Of a DNA stretch of 45,200 nucleotides, positions 16,408 through 25,261 are shown piece after piece. The stretch lies in assembly GCA_003228105.1 (NCBI GenBank), contig QGNN01000011.1, forward strand, positions 1 through 45,200, read 5' to 3'. Each line of letters starts with the position of its first letter. Position 1 is the first letter of the stretch. The notes below the pieces were generated by a model. The model made no database searches and had not been told where the DNA came from. It was given only the letters and a program-made list of their open reading frames with translations. This DNA is from Chloroflexota bacterium. Its GTDB lineage: Bacteria; Chloroflexota; Dehalococcoidia; Lucifugimonadales; UBA826. Both the position numbers and the translations under genes were made by a program.

Positions 16408-17336
16408 GTTTGGCGATCCGTCAGTCTCACCCGAGGGTCAGCCCAAGTGTAGAGAATATCACTGATAAAATAAGTAAGGCCAAACAGAACGGCTACCAAC
16501 ATGAAAACACCCATGATAACCGGGTAATCTCTATCAAAAATACTGGTTACGAAATGGCGACCTATTCCCGGTATCCCGAAGGTGTTTTCTATAAAAATGC
16601 TTCCTGTCATCAGGTTTGGGATTAAAGGTCCTACGAGGGTAATAATAGGGATCAAGGCATTTTTAAAAACATGCCGAAGGATCACTACAGGTTCTGCTAA
16701 TCCCTTGGCTCGTGCAGTCCTGATGTAGTCAGACCTCATTGCTTCTAGCATGCTAACTCTTGTAAAACGCGCTATAAGGCTTGTGGGAGCAAGGGAATAG
16801 GCCACCACAGGTAGGATCATATGCTGCCAAGTTCCCCAACCTTGGGTTGGAAGGAGTTCCATTTTCACGGAAACAAACATAACTAACCACACCGCGACGG
16901 CAAAATTTGGAACAGTGATACCTGTTGTAGCTAGAAAAGTTACTGTGTAGTCGAGTAGGCTATTTTGTCGGAGTGCGGCAATAATGCCCACAGGAATTCC
17001 AATTGAAAAGGCTATTAGAAGTGTGACAGAGCCTATTTTGGCAGTGGCAGGCCAACCCCTTGCTATTGTTTGCCAAACGGTGTCAGTTTTGTATATGAAT
17101 GAATTGCCTAAATCTAAGTGAAGTAAATTCCACAGGTATTTTGCATATTGAATATGGATTGGTTGGTCCAATCCATATTTTCTCATCATGTTTTCTTTTG
17201 CGGCTCCCTGCAAGGGTATTTCCGCCTCATTCCATGGAGTACCAGGTAACCATCTCACCGCGATAAACAGGATTAGGGAAATGATTAAAACAGAGCCCAG
17301 TAAACCAAGCAACCTTCCTAAAGAATATCTAATCAT
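16404..17336 (-). CDS. Peptide ABC transporter permease, DppB/OppB type
   Basis: A 310-residue permease starting MIRYSLGRLLGLLGSVLIIS, with the family features FIAVRWLPGTPW in the first periplasmic segment, KYGLDQPIHIQYAKYLWNLL and the EAA loop TARAKGLAEPVVILRHVFKN. Six membrane helices are visible. It sits between the class V aminotransferase gene (24 bases upstream) and its partner permease. Together with the binding protein at 18626-20440 it forms an importer for oligopeptides or related solutes, lacking only the DppD/F-type ATPases. Confidence 0.93.
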   Translation of the reverse strand: MIRYSLGRLLGLLGSVLIISLILFIAVRWLPGTPWNEAEIPLQGAAKENMMRKYGLDQPIHIQYAKYLWNLLHLDLGNSFIYKTDTVWQTIARGWPATAKIGSVTLLIAFSIGIPVGIIAALRQNSLLDYTVTFLATTGITVPNFAVAVWLVMFVSVKMELLPTQGWGTWQHMILPVVAYSLAPTSLIARFTRVSMLEAMRSDYIRTARAKGLAEPVVILRHVFKNALIPIITLVGPLIPNLMTGSIFIENTFGIPGIGRHFVTSIFDRDYPVIMGVFMLVAVLFGLTYFISDILYTWADPRVRLTDRQT

Positions 17337-17360
17337 GGGCAGATTTTCTCTTCATTTGGG

Positions 17361-18518
17361 CTAAGATGCAAGTTCTGATAATTTGTCCGCAAGTAAATCT
17401 ATTTCTTCTTCCAGCAGATAAAAAGCGGCAGCAATCCGCATCGAGTGTGTTTTGGGGTTGTGCGCTGTCAAAATTCTATGCTCATTCCATAGCCAATTGC
17501 CTGGTTCAGGGTGATTAAGACCCGCTGTAGAAAAGGCGACTATCCCTGTGCTATCAGCTTCATCCATCGGTGTTTTAATTGTTATACCCTGAATGTCGAT
17601 TAGACGTCTTTTTAGTTGGCTGGCCAAATCATGGCTTCTTCTATATATATTTTCAGGACCTATGTTGTTATGGAATTCTAGAGCTTTAACGCCTGATGCG
17701 TGGGTTGCCCAATACCTAGTGCCAAATTCAAATCGTTGTGCAGTCTTAAGGCTTGTGTAGGACAATGAGTCAAGATCATATTCCTCAGTCATCCCCCAGC
17801 CTACCCAGCTCGTTTTTAACTTGGTTATCCAGTCTTTCTTCACATAGAGAAAGCCAGTTCCTTGCTGGCATAATAGCCATTTATGACCACATCCGGCGTA
17901 AAAATCACAACCAAGTTCTTTCATAGAGACCGGAAACTGACCTACTGCGTGAGCCCCATCCAACATATAAGGGATGTCTCGAGCCTTCAGAAATTCTCCA
18001 ACTTCCCTCGCGGGCAATCTAGCACCATCTACAGTAGATACATGGCTGAGAAAAACCAGCCTAGTTTTATCAGTTACTAGAGACTTCAAATCTTCTAAGA
18101 GCTGAGTCGGCTCTGTTTGGAATTTAAGCAGTTTCACCTGGACTCCGTACCGTTCAGATAAGTTCATAAACGGAAGGGAACCACTAGGATGTTCTTCATT
18201 GGTGATTATTACCTCGTCACCAGGAAGCCAATCAAATCCAGTGGCTACTATATTAATTCCATCAGACACATTTCGGGTTAGTGCTATCTCATCTGAGGAG
18301 GCCCCAATATAATCGCCAAAGCCTTTTCTAGAGTCTTCAAATAAGGTTAACACTTCATCATTAACGTCCCGGTCGTAGGGCCCTTTGTGTTCTATAAGAC
18401 GGGTCAATCTGACAGCTTCTTCTGCGACCACGCTTGGAGTAGGTCCGAAAGTTCCACAGTTCAAATATGTGCAACTCTGGAGTGCGGGTATTTGAGTGCG
18501 GATTGATTGAATATCCGT
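17361..18518 (-). CDS. PLP-dependent aminotransferase, class V (isopenicillin-N epimerase/cysteine desulfurase-like)
   Basis: A fold-type I class V enzyme. Landmarks are TNEEHPSGSLPF, LSHVSTVDGARLP, the cofactor Asp in MLDGAHAVGQFP and the Schiff-base Lys in AGCGHKWLLC. The coding frame clearly extends upstream of the TTG at 18464 through IQSIRTQIPALQSCTYL into NCGTFGPTP, the conserved opening of the family. The ribosome binding site GGGAGG (18530-18525) lies six bases before an ACG at 18518, with no ATG, GTG or TTG at that place. So the start is either ACG or a mutated or misread ATG; from there the product is 385 residues. Fold type I chemistry on an amino acid is certain; desulfurase, lyase or epimerase activity is open. 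Confidence 0.82.
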   Translation of the reverse strand, partial: TDIQSIRTQIPALQSCTYLNCGTFGPTPSVVAEEAVRLTRLIEHKGPYDRDVNDEVLTLFEDSRKGFGDYIGASSDEIALTRNVSDGINIVATGFDWLPGDEVIITNEEHPSGSLPFMNLSERYGVQVKLLKFQTEPTQLLEDLKSLVTDKTRLVFLSHVSTVDGARLPAREVGEFLKARDIPYMLDGAHAVGQFPVSMKELGCDFYAGCGHKWLLCQQGTGFLYVKKDWITKLKTSWVGWGMTEEYDLDSLSYTSLKTAQRFEFGTRYWATHASGVKALEFHNNIGPENIYRRSHDLASQLKRRLIDIQGITIKTPMDEADSTGIVAFSTAGLNHPEPGNWLWNEHRILTAHNPKTHSMRIAAAFYLLEEEIDLLADKLSELAS

Positions 18519-18530
18519 TTTGTACCTCCC

Positions 18531-18576
18531 TAAAAAAGCGGCCCACCTGATACAAAAAAGTACCGAGCAGGCCGCT
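18531..18576 (-). terminator. Rho-independent terminator-like hairpin between binding-protein and aminotransferase genes
   Basis: On the minus strand AGCGGCC (18576-18570) pairs with GGCCGCT (18543-18537) across a 26-base loop and is followed at once by six T (18536-18531). The next gene's ribosome binding site follows directly. Such a hairpin would let the binding protein be made in excess over the downstream permeases and enzymes, a common pattern in ABC import operons. Strength was not calculated. Confidence 0.6.
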
Positions 18577-18625
18577 CAATTTGTCTCTCTTGCTTCTAGC
18601 TAATAGCGAGAAACCTTATATACGG

Positions 18626-20440
18626 TTAGTAGGCTGATCGAGAGTGCTCTTTAACATTCTCGCCAACATATACCTCATAGATGTTTTGGGCTCCAAAGCC
18701 AGGATTCCAGTCAGGGAATTGAAGACCTGACCAACCAGCATCGTTAGTGTCGAGCCATGTACCTTTCAGGTACGGCTTGTGCAACTGGTTCTGAACCTGT
18801 GACCAGAAGAATACGCTACCAACATCCTCAGAGAGAATTTCTTGTAGCTTGTGCATCTTGGCAGATCTCTCATCTGAAAGTGCCATCGCACCTGCTTCTA
18901 TTCTTAAGTCCTCGAATTCTTTGTTGTTCCAGTTATGTCGACCATCCGTCTTGAAGACACCCATAAAGTTTGAAGCATCGACATAGTCAAAACCGTAGGA
19001 AACCATAGCAAATTGCAGGTTGTGGCCATTTAGATGACCCATGTAAGTTTTGCGGTCCATATTGTTGATAGTGACATCGACGCCGAGGTTTTCTTTAAGC
19101 TGCTGGGCAACTGCCGCTGCGGTTGCTTGGAAAAGCTCGGTTTCTTGTCTCAGGGCCAACTCTAGTTTTGGAAAACCTGAGCCGTTTGCAAAGCCTGCGT
19201 CAGCCAGCAGTTTTTGGGCTGCGGCGACATCGAGACCTTGGTACTGTTTGAGTTTGTCAGGTCCTGCAGCATCTGGGAAGCCAGGTATTAATACACCGTA
19301 CCTAGGCTCTCCGGCCGATTCCCCAACTATATTATTGATGATCGCATCTCTGTCTATAGCTTTGGCAAAAGCCTGCCTGACTCTGACATCGTTAAACGGT
19401 GCGCTCTGGTTGTCGAAGAAAAGATAGTGTGTTCGGAAGTCACCTGGAGAGAGGCCTCTTTCTTTCATTAACTTCGCGTCATTCTCCAGATATTCTTGGT
19501 CTGCTGGAGTAAACGGTCCGCTGATAGTATCGACCTCGCCAGCAAGGTAGGCATCAAATTTACGCTCACCATACACAGCCTTGTAATTTTCTATAAAAGG
19601 CTTGATCTTGCCGGTGTAATTCACATTGGCTTCAAATTCCGCATGCTGATTTGGTACCCATTCTTTTAGAATAAAAGGAGTACTTGAAAGTGTTGTCGCT
19701 GGATCATTTGAATAGTACTGGCCATGTTTCTCAGCGGCATGTTTTGCAAGCGGAGAACCATACATCATAAACCCGGGAACATATGGTGCTGGCGTATCAA
19801 GCTGGAAGACAAGGGTTTTGTCATCTGTTGCTGTAACACCTATGGTATCTAAAGCCTTCTCGCCAGCTTCAATCGCCCCATAGTTTTCTACTTCAAGCAT
19901 ACCGAAGTACCACGTGAAGTCGTAAGCGTGTTCTGGGTCAGCGTAATACTGCCATGTATATACGTAGTCATGAGCAGTTAGTGGGACACCATCACTCCAT
20001 GTGAGATCTGGATCGATATTGAATGTCCAAGTCTTCATATCGTCTGAAGACGACCAACTAGTGGCACCACCAGGGACGGTAGAAAGGTCTGTGCTCAGCA
20101 GAGCTAAGCTAAAACCACTCTGGATTCCTCCTGCGGCAGAGTTGTAAACACTGACGGGGAATTCTAGAGATTCACCTTCTTTTTCATAGTTGACCTTGAG
20201 ATATTGATCTGCCATTGGAGCAGCGTCACTTGGCATTTCACGTCCAAATACGTTAGTTGTTTTTGCTGCTGGAGCTGGTTTTGTAGCCGGTGCTGGAGCT
20301 GCTGCTGGAGCTGCTGCCGGAGCTGCTGCTGGAGCTGCATCTGTGTCTGCCTTTTCTGAAGAACCACATCCAATTGCAACCGAAAGGATCAGGGCCGTCA
20401 TGGCACCAATCACTAAAAACATGAAACCGTTCTTGCGCAT
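18626..20440 (-). CDS. Peptide ABC transporter substrate-binding lipoprotein (SBP family 5)
   Basis: A 604-residue family 5 (DppA/OppA-like) solute-binding protein. The chosen ATG at 20440 has GGAGG seven bases upstream. It is followed by a lipoprotein signal (charged MRKNGF, hydrophobic stretch, lipobox AIGC with lipidated Cys), so it is tethered outside the membrane. Next is an Ala-Pro-rich linker of about 30 residues, then the binding domain with WSDGVPLTAHDYVYTWQYY and VRVRQAFAKAIDRDAI-type family segments. A frame extending 36 residues further upstream is not credible. It is the first gene of the unit with the class V aminotransferase and two permeases. Expected cargo is peptides or amino-acid-like solutes. 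Confidence 0.93.
   Translation of the reverse strand: MRKNGFMFLVIGAMTALILSVAIGCGSSEKADTDAAPAAAPAAAPAAAPAPATKPAPAAKTTNVFGREMPSDAAPMADQYLKVNYEKEGESLEFPVSVYNSAAGGIQSGFSLALLSTDLSTVPGGATSWSSSDDMKTWTFNIDPDLTWSDGVPLTAHDYVYTWQYYADPEHAYDFTWYFGMLEVENYGAIEAGEKALDTIGVTATDDKTLVFQLDTPAPYVPGFMMYGSPLAKHAAEKHGQYYSNDPATTLSSTPFILKEWVPNQHAEFEANVNYTGKIKPFIENYKAVYGERKFDAYLAGEVDTISGPFTPADQEYLENDAKLMKERGLSPGDFRTHYLFFDNQSAPFNDVRVRQAFAKAIDRDAIINNIVGESAGEPRYGVLIPGFPDAAGPDKLKQYQGLDVAAAQKLLADAGFANGSGFPKLELALRQETELFQATAAAVAQQLKENLGVDVTINNMDRKTYMGHLNGHNLQFAMVSYGFDYVDASNFMGVFKTDGRHNWNNKEFEDLRIEAGAMALSDERSAKMHKLQEILSEDVGSVFFWSQVQNQLHKPYLKGTWLDTNDAGWSGLQFPDWNPGFGAQNIYEVYVGENVKEHSRSAY
20295..20338. repeat. 12-base tandem repeat coding for the Ala-Pro linker
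   Basis: About 3.7 copies of GGAGCTGCTGCT (one copy with C instead of the last T) run through 20295-20338. On the minus strand they encode Ala-Ala-Pro-Ala units in the linker of the binding lipoprotein. Such in-frame repeats change linker length by slippage without breaking the gene. Confidence 0.85.
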
Positions 20441-20638
20441 TGAGTAACCTCCACACAATACTTCTTTAACAAGCCGACGAAAATACTCGTAGCTTTTTAC
20501 GGGTTTTATTATATGATGAAAGTCAACAAAATATAATAGCAAACTCATAATAAATGGATATTACCTTTAAAAATGAGTTGTAGTGCCAAAATTAATATTC
20601 ACGGTAGCGTATTTACGGGAACACTGATATTTGACCAA

Positions 20639-21634
20639 TCAGATGTTGAATTGCGGATCACTATAATCGGTAATTTTATCGAAAATTTGGATTCGCCATC
20701 TTTGTGAATCCACGGCTAGCAACCTAGATTTCGAGTCATCGAAACTAACGCAAGTTGGCAATGCAAAAAATGTTTCAGGTTCTAAGCTTGGCACCCGTCT
20801 CCGGGCCTTATGTACGTCAGGGCTAGCGGCCACGTATTGCTTTTGCCATTTTGATAGCTCGACTGCTGAACCCGTTAGGCTTGCTATGTGGATACCGATT
20901 GAATCGTAAATCTGCACCCTGTTATTGACCCAATCTGCCACATAAATATCGCCGGACTCATCTATAGAAACGTCTGAAGGGTGGTTCAGGTTTGAGGCGC
21001 TGGAACCAAATACTCCTACTGACAGGATGAAAGTTCCATCTGAACTAAACTTTTGTACTCTGTGGTTTTTATGGTCAGCTACATACACAAAATTGTCACC
21101 GTCTGTGCAAATCCCCCAAGGAGCATTTAATAATCCATCAGTCTCGCCCAATTCTCCCCAGGATTGTATGAATACTAAATCTGGCGAAAGTTTTTGGATA
21201 CGGTGGTTAAGAGTATCAGCTACATAGACATTACTATCGGAATCTATCGTTATTCCTGACGGGCGATTAAATTGAAGTTTCCCATTTCCTGGGCCACCTA
21301 TGGTTTTGACAAGATCTCCTTGAGGAGTGAAAACAGAAATTATATTTCGGAGTTCATCGGTAACCAATAGGTGTTCACCATTGAAAACAGCGCAACTAGG
21401 CCAAGAACCATGGAAGTTTTCTTCAAGAACTTCCCTAAATGAAATCACAATCTCTTCATCATCTAAATTAGGGCCAATTGTTAATTTGATTATATCTGAT
21501 GCGTAAGTTTCTCTTAACACTACAAAAAAATCATTTCCCATACCTTTCGTGGCATAAATTATTCCTCTGAATTGTCGACCCCCTACAACCCGACTGTAAT
21601 CAAAAGCACGTCCCTTTGCTGATGTAGTTAGCAT
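20639..21634 (-). CDS. NHL-repeat beta-propeller protein
   Basis: A 331-residue protein made mostly of NHL repeats. Several blades are visible as GNGKLQFNRPSGITIDSDSN, VYVADTLNHRIQKLSPD, FVYVADHKNHRVQKFSSDG, IYVADWVNNRVQIYDS and a last blade RLLAVDSQRWRIQIFD. That fits a six-bladed propeller. There is no signal peptide, so it is probably cytoplasmic. Propellers of this kind bind proteins, RNA or ligands; I cannot assign one. It follows the DUF1501 gene by 36 bases in the same direction and may be co-transcribed with the DUF1800/DUF1501 pair. Confidence 0.82.
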   Translation of the reverse strand: MLTTSAKGRAFDYSRVVGGRQFRGIIYATKGMGNDFFVVLRETYASDIIKLTIGPNLDDEEIVISFREVLEENFHGSWPSCAVFNGEHLLVTDELRNIISVFTPQGDLVKTIGGPGNGKLQFNRPSGITIDSDSNVYVADTLNHRIQKLSPDLVFIQSWGELGETDGLLNAPWGICTDGDNFVYVADHKNHRVQKFSSDGTFILSVGVFGSSASNLNHPSDVSIDESGDIYVADWVNNRVQIYDSIGIHIASLTGSAVELSKWQKQYVAASPDVHKARRRVPSLEPETFFALPTCVSFDDSKSRLLAVDSQRWRIQIFDKITDYSDPQFNI

Positions 21635-21670
21635 TTTGAATCTACCTATAATCCACTTATATGGCTAATT

Positions 21671-22828
21671 TTAATTTGAAGAACTCATAAATCCCGGCTT
21701 TTCAAAATGTCCGCCGACGATAGGCACAGGGTCTAATTTCATCCAGTCTTCAGCCAAAGTGGTGTACACGCTTCGGAAATCCATGTTAGGTACTAAATCG
21801 CCCTGGTCAAGATCTCCTTCCTTCATCGATGGATATTGTCCATATTCGCCGCCCCTCACATTTTTGCCAATAGCAAGGCAAACACCCCCAGCGCCATGAT
21901 CCGTTCCTGCACCGTTGTCATACACTCTCCTGCCAAACTCAGAAAACAGAAACATGGTCACATTGTCAGCAGCCTGGTGTTCTTCCAAATCATCAAAGAA
22001 ATCTCTTATGGCTGATGAAGCTGAGGACCAAAGTTTATTATGGGTGGAAAGTTGATCTGCATGAGTATCAAAACTGCCAAGGTCACAATAAAAAATCCGA
22101 CTGCCTAAATTCGCCAAATGTATTTGAGCAATTCCCTTGAGCTTTTTGGCGATCGAGGAATCTGCGTATTCAACAGTTGATGAATACAAACTAGGTGCGA
22201 CATTTAATATGTCTGCTCCTTTCATTGCGTCCAATCCTGTTTGACCAAGAAATTCCATAACTGGACCTGATCCAATCATTGGAGAATACATTTTTTTGTA
22301 CCTATCTAGCACGCGGTCTCTTTTTTGCTCCGGGGAAATATCGGTAAGGAGTCCATAATTATCTAAATTTTCCACTGTGGCTACTGGAACATCAGGAGCT
22401 ACCATAGCCCTATAAAGTGATGGGCCCATACTTACGGCTGTCACCACGTTTTCTTTGTTGGGATCGATTTGCTTTATTGCTCTACCAAGCCAACCTTCCG
22501 TACCCAGAGTTTCAGGTTCACATGTGTGCCATATATCCATGGATCTAAAATGAGACCGAGGAGAGTTTTCGTAGCCGACCCCATGAATAATGGCAACATT
22601 GCCCTCTTTATACATTGCGGCCAAAGGAGCCATGGCAGGATGAAAACCTATTTCTGAGGTGAGCTCGATTACGTCAGTCTCATTTATGTTAACTGAGGGC
22701 CTGTAGTCTCTATATAAAGAGTTATTGTGAGGCACCACAGTATTCATGTAATCATTGCCACCCGATAATTGAACTACTATTATCACTGGGTCTTTTGATG
22801 GAGTTTCAGTCATGTTTATCCTCGTCAT
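21671..22828 (-). CDS. DUF1501 family protein (sulfatase-like fold)
   Basis: A 385-residue DUF1501 protein. Diagnostic segments are VQLSGGNDYMNTVVPH, IIHGVGYENSPRSHFRSMDIWH, GSFDTHADQ and MFLFSEFGRRVYDNGAGTDHGAGG. The family is related to alkaline phosphatase/sulfatase-like hydrolases and nearly always lies next to a DUF1800 gene, as here (33 bases upstream). Most members begin with a Tat signal; this one starts directly at the domain, and the alternative ATG at 22813 does not change that. The molecular role of the pair is not established. Confidence 0.88.
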   Translation of the reverse strand: MTRINMTETPSKDPVIIVVQLSGGNDYMNTVVPHNNSLYRDYRPSVNINETDVIELTSEIGFHPAMAPLAAMYKEGNVAIIHGVGYENSPRSHFRSMDIWHTCEPETLGTEGWLGRAIKQIDPNKENVVTAVSMGPSLYRAMVAPDVPVATVENLDNYGLLTDISPEQKRDRVLDRYKKMYSPMIGSGPVMEFLGQTGLDAMKGADILNVAPSLYSSTVEYADSSIAKKLKGIAQIHLANLGSRIFYCDLGSFDTHADQLSTHNKLWSSASSAIRDFFDDLEEHQAADNVTMFLFSEFGRRVYDNGAGTDHGAGGVCLAIGKNVRGGEYGQYPSMKEGDLDQGDLVPNMDFRSVYTTLAEDWMKLDPVPIVGGHFEKPGFMSSSN

Positions 22829-22860
22829 TCGCTATCCTTTTCTTTACAACACAACGGCAG

Positions 22861-24258
22861 TTAAGCAAATTGATATTCTCTGGTTGCGACTATAAGTTGG
22901 AGCAGTTCCAAGGCTCTTGCTACCCCGGTTGATTGCCAGTCGAAATCTCCTTGTGAAGAAACGTGATCTATAAGCTCAACTCTTGTCTCAGCTGTAACCT
23001 CTAGGGGTCCTATGATGTCAAGGCAAGCATCTACTACTTCTTCTGGTTTGAAAGATGTGGAGCTAACTCGATCTATTATTTTTGCAATACCTGGCCGCGA
23101 ATAGTCACCGACCATTTCCGACATGAAATTTGTACGCTTCATTAAAGTGCCACTGTTGATCCACTCTATACCAGAGTGCCACCCTTCAACACTTGGAGGG
23201 TTTAAGAGATCCTGGCCCATATAGACGATCTGGCTAGTCCAATTCAATATATCCGGTCCAGGAAGACTACTATTGCCAACCAACCTCAGCGTACTTACTA
23301 CAACTTCAGCGGGATTCTTAACCCGTGAGAATTGTGACTCCCTAAAAAAATCGCTATTGAATAATTTTCTAAGGACCGTTTCCATATGATAGTTACTGTC
23401 CATCAAGGCATCAGCCAAAAATTGTACTGCCTTGGGGTTGTTTGGTGGAACAACAGACCATGCCGGTACCTGGGGTTCGTCTTCTACAAAAAAGTTATAA
23501 ATATGCCTAGCCATGAAGGTCGCCGTTGCGGGGTTAGCAAGAATGATATCTATTACTTCTTCCCCGTCGAAGTTTCCTTTGTGTCCTAGGAATTCCTTTT
23601 CTCCAAAGTCGTGATCTTCTTCTACGAACTTGAAATGCCAATCCCACCTACCCATATGGAATCTAGGTAACTTGTGCTCTAAGGTCCATCCGGTGAAAGC
23701 CCTAGAACACTCTTGGACATCGCCCTCTGTATAATTTCCTACCCCCATCGTGAACAGTTCTAACAATTCTCGACCCCAATTTTCATTAATGGAATCTGCA
23801 TGATTTTCGTTGTTGTCCAACCAGTAAATCATTGCCGGGTTTTTTGCTACCTCAAGGAGAATATCCTTGTAGTGGCCAAGGCCCTTTTCTCGGAACATAT
23901 CAATCATGTCTTGGATTTCGTCGTAGTGATCAACTTTAGCGACCCCAGTAGCAAAAATATTGTGATAAAAAATACATAACTTTTCCTGAAGTGGTGAGGC
24001 AGTATTAATCATTGTCCAAACCCATGGGGCTTGGCCTAACCCTCCCAGGGTTCCGGGTTTCCACCACAATGGGTAGTATCTTAGAAATTCATATATATCA
24101 ACAGGAGTTTGAGCTAAGGGAGCCAACAGCTCCTCCACAGTTTCTGTGTACCCTTCCTTGCACCTGGTTTCAAGTTCCTCTCGGGAAGCTCCAAACCCGG
24201 CCCTTCTCATAAGGTGCGCCATCAAGCTAATTTCTGTATTGGCTTTAGTACTAATCAT
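22861..24258 (-). CDS. DUF1800 family protein
   Basis: A 465-residue DUF1800 protein, first gene of the minus-strand DUF1800-DUF1501-NHL run. Recognisable parts are the N-terminal HLMRRAGFGASREELE, FYHNIFATGV, MIYWLDNNENHADSINENWGRELLELFTMGVGNYTEGDVQECSRAFTGW (split over residues about 144-193) and the C-terminal PPSVEGWHSG. The ENWGRELLELFTMG stretch is the hallmark of the family. No secretion signal is seen. The biochemical function is unknown; the constant pairing with DUF1501 suggests a shared complex or process. Confidence 0.88.
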   Translation of the reverse strand: MISTKANTEISLMAHLMRRAGFGASREELETRCKEGYTETVEELLAPLAQTPVDIYEFLRYYPLWWKPGTLGGLGQAPWVWTMINTASPLQEKLCIFYHNIFATGVAKVDHYDEIQDMIDMFREKGLGHYKDILLEVAKNPAMIYWLDNNENHADSINENWGRELLELFTMGVGNYTEGDVQECSRAFTGWTLEHKLPRFHMGRWDWHFKFVEEDHDFGEKEFLGHKGNFDGEEVIDIILANPATATFMARHIYNFFVEDEPQVPAWSVVPPNNPKAVQFLADALMDSNYHMETVLRKLFNSDFFRESQFSRVKNPAEVVVSTLRLVGNSSLPGPDILNWTSQIVYMGQDLLNPPSVEGWHSGIEWINSGTLMKRTNFMSEMVGDYSRPGIAKIIDRVSSTSFKPEEVVDACLDIIGPLEVTAETRVELIDHVSSQGDFDWQSTGVARALELLQLIVATREYQFA

Positions 24259-24372
24259 GTACCTTACTCCAAACTTGTCTTAAATTTATGCCCCTAGCCA
24301 GTAAAGTACAGAATAGCAGAAAATTCTCAAAGTGTACGATTTAATCCCATTTAAATTATTGGAGCCGATGTC

Positions 24373-24419
24373 TGTTTTCTGTCTCCATTCTAAAGTGTGT
24401 TTTCTGTCTCCATTCTAAA
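24373..24419. repeat. Two-copy direct repeat, 22 identical bases at 25-base period
   Basis: TGTTTTCTGTCTCCATTCTAAA occurs at 24373-24394 and again at 24398-24419, identical over 22 bases. It borders the 3' end of the ruined hydrolase gene. It may be a remnant of a mobile element end or a local duplication. No transposase remains were seen. Confidence 0.85.
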
Positions 24420-25189
24420 TGCAGACGGGGAAAAAATCGGGATTTTGGCCTGCATAATCAAAAGAGCCTTCGATAAATTTCTCTATCGCGAAGTTGAATA
24501 GGTCTGGTTTTTCAAAATAAGCAGAGTGACTACAATCAGCGATGATGATCACTTTGACCCTTCAATATGAGCTGACGCTAGGTTAAGGAGGTGAGGCTAT
24601 GTCGTCATCTTCTCCAACGATGAACTGGGCGGGCATAATTAGTTTTTTAAGGCCTTTACCTCTAGGGTCTCCATAAAGAACACCTCCACTCACATCTCTC
24701 TGAGAATTAGATCTTTGTATTTGAAGATAAAGGTTTGTCATTGCGGGATTACGGGTATGAAATGCATCCGAAATGGCCCTGAGCCAATCCCTTTCGTATC
24801 AAGGTGGAATTCTCTGCAATGAGAAAGAATTGTTTCAACCTCGAGCTCAGCCATCACTCCAGTTGTGTCAGCAAAAGTTATATTTAGAACCCCCTTGGAT
24901 GGATGACTGCAAATTCCAATGCTGTTCTTCCGCCCACCGAGTGGTCTACTAAATGCATATTTTTGTTTTCTAATGTGACCGCGAGGATCCTCAAATCATT
25001 TGGAAAGGATTTCGTACCTGGACCGTTCCTCGAATTATAGGCATGCCTAAATCTTCTGTGTGAGAAAATTACGCAGCCGTATTTACGAGAAAAATAAGGC
25101 CCTTATTGAAACCATGAGAGTAGATTACCCCCTTCGCCATGAGCAAATATTATGGATTCTGCCCCCCCCCTCCCCGGTGTTTGGCCCAT
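24415..25189 (-). pseudogene. Alpha/beta hydrolase, disrupted by stop and frameshifts
   Basis: The minus strand holds a nearly full alpha/beta hydrolase spread over three frames. From the ATG at 25189 it reads SIIFAHGEGGNLLSWFQ (oxyanion HG motif), a TAA, then GPYFSRKYGCVIFSHRRF. Further on is HLVDHSVGGRTALEFAVIHP, the nucleophile elbow with Ser in VDHSVGG. After a frameshift comes NITFADTTGVMAELEVE. After another comes AISDAFHTRNPAMTNLYLQI and AQFIVGEDDDIASPP (acidic residue). Then, after a further lesion, VIIIADCSHSAYFEKPDLFNF (catalytic His). At least four lesions make this a clear pseudogene. A run of nine C (25162-25170) lies near the start. Confidence 0.85.
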
Positions 25190-25261
25190 ACCGCTGATGG
25201 TCTATTTCTATACCATTTAATATCAATTCTAGGCGTTTTTATTTCTAATTTTGATTTCTCA

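Noticed and set aside
20441-20548. Longer N-terminus of the peptide-binding lipoprotein
   Set aside because: The ATG at 20440 has a strong ribosome binding site and is followed immediately by a lipoprotein signal; the extra 36 residues would bury it.
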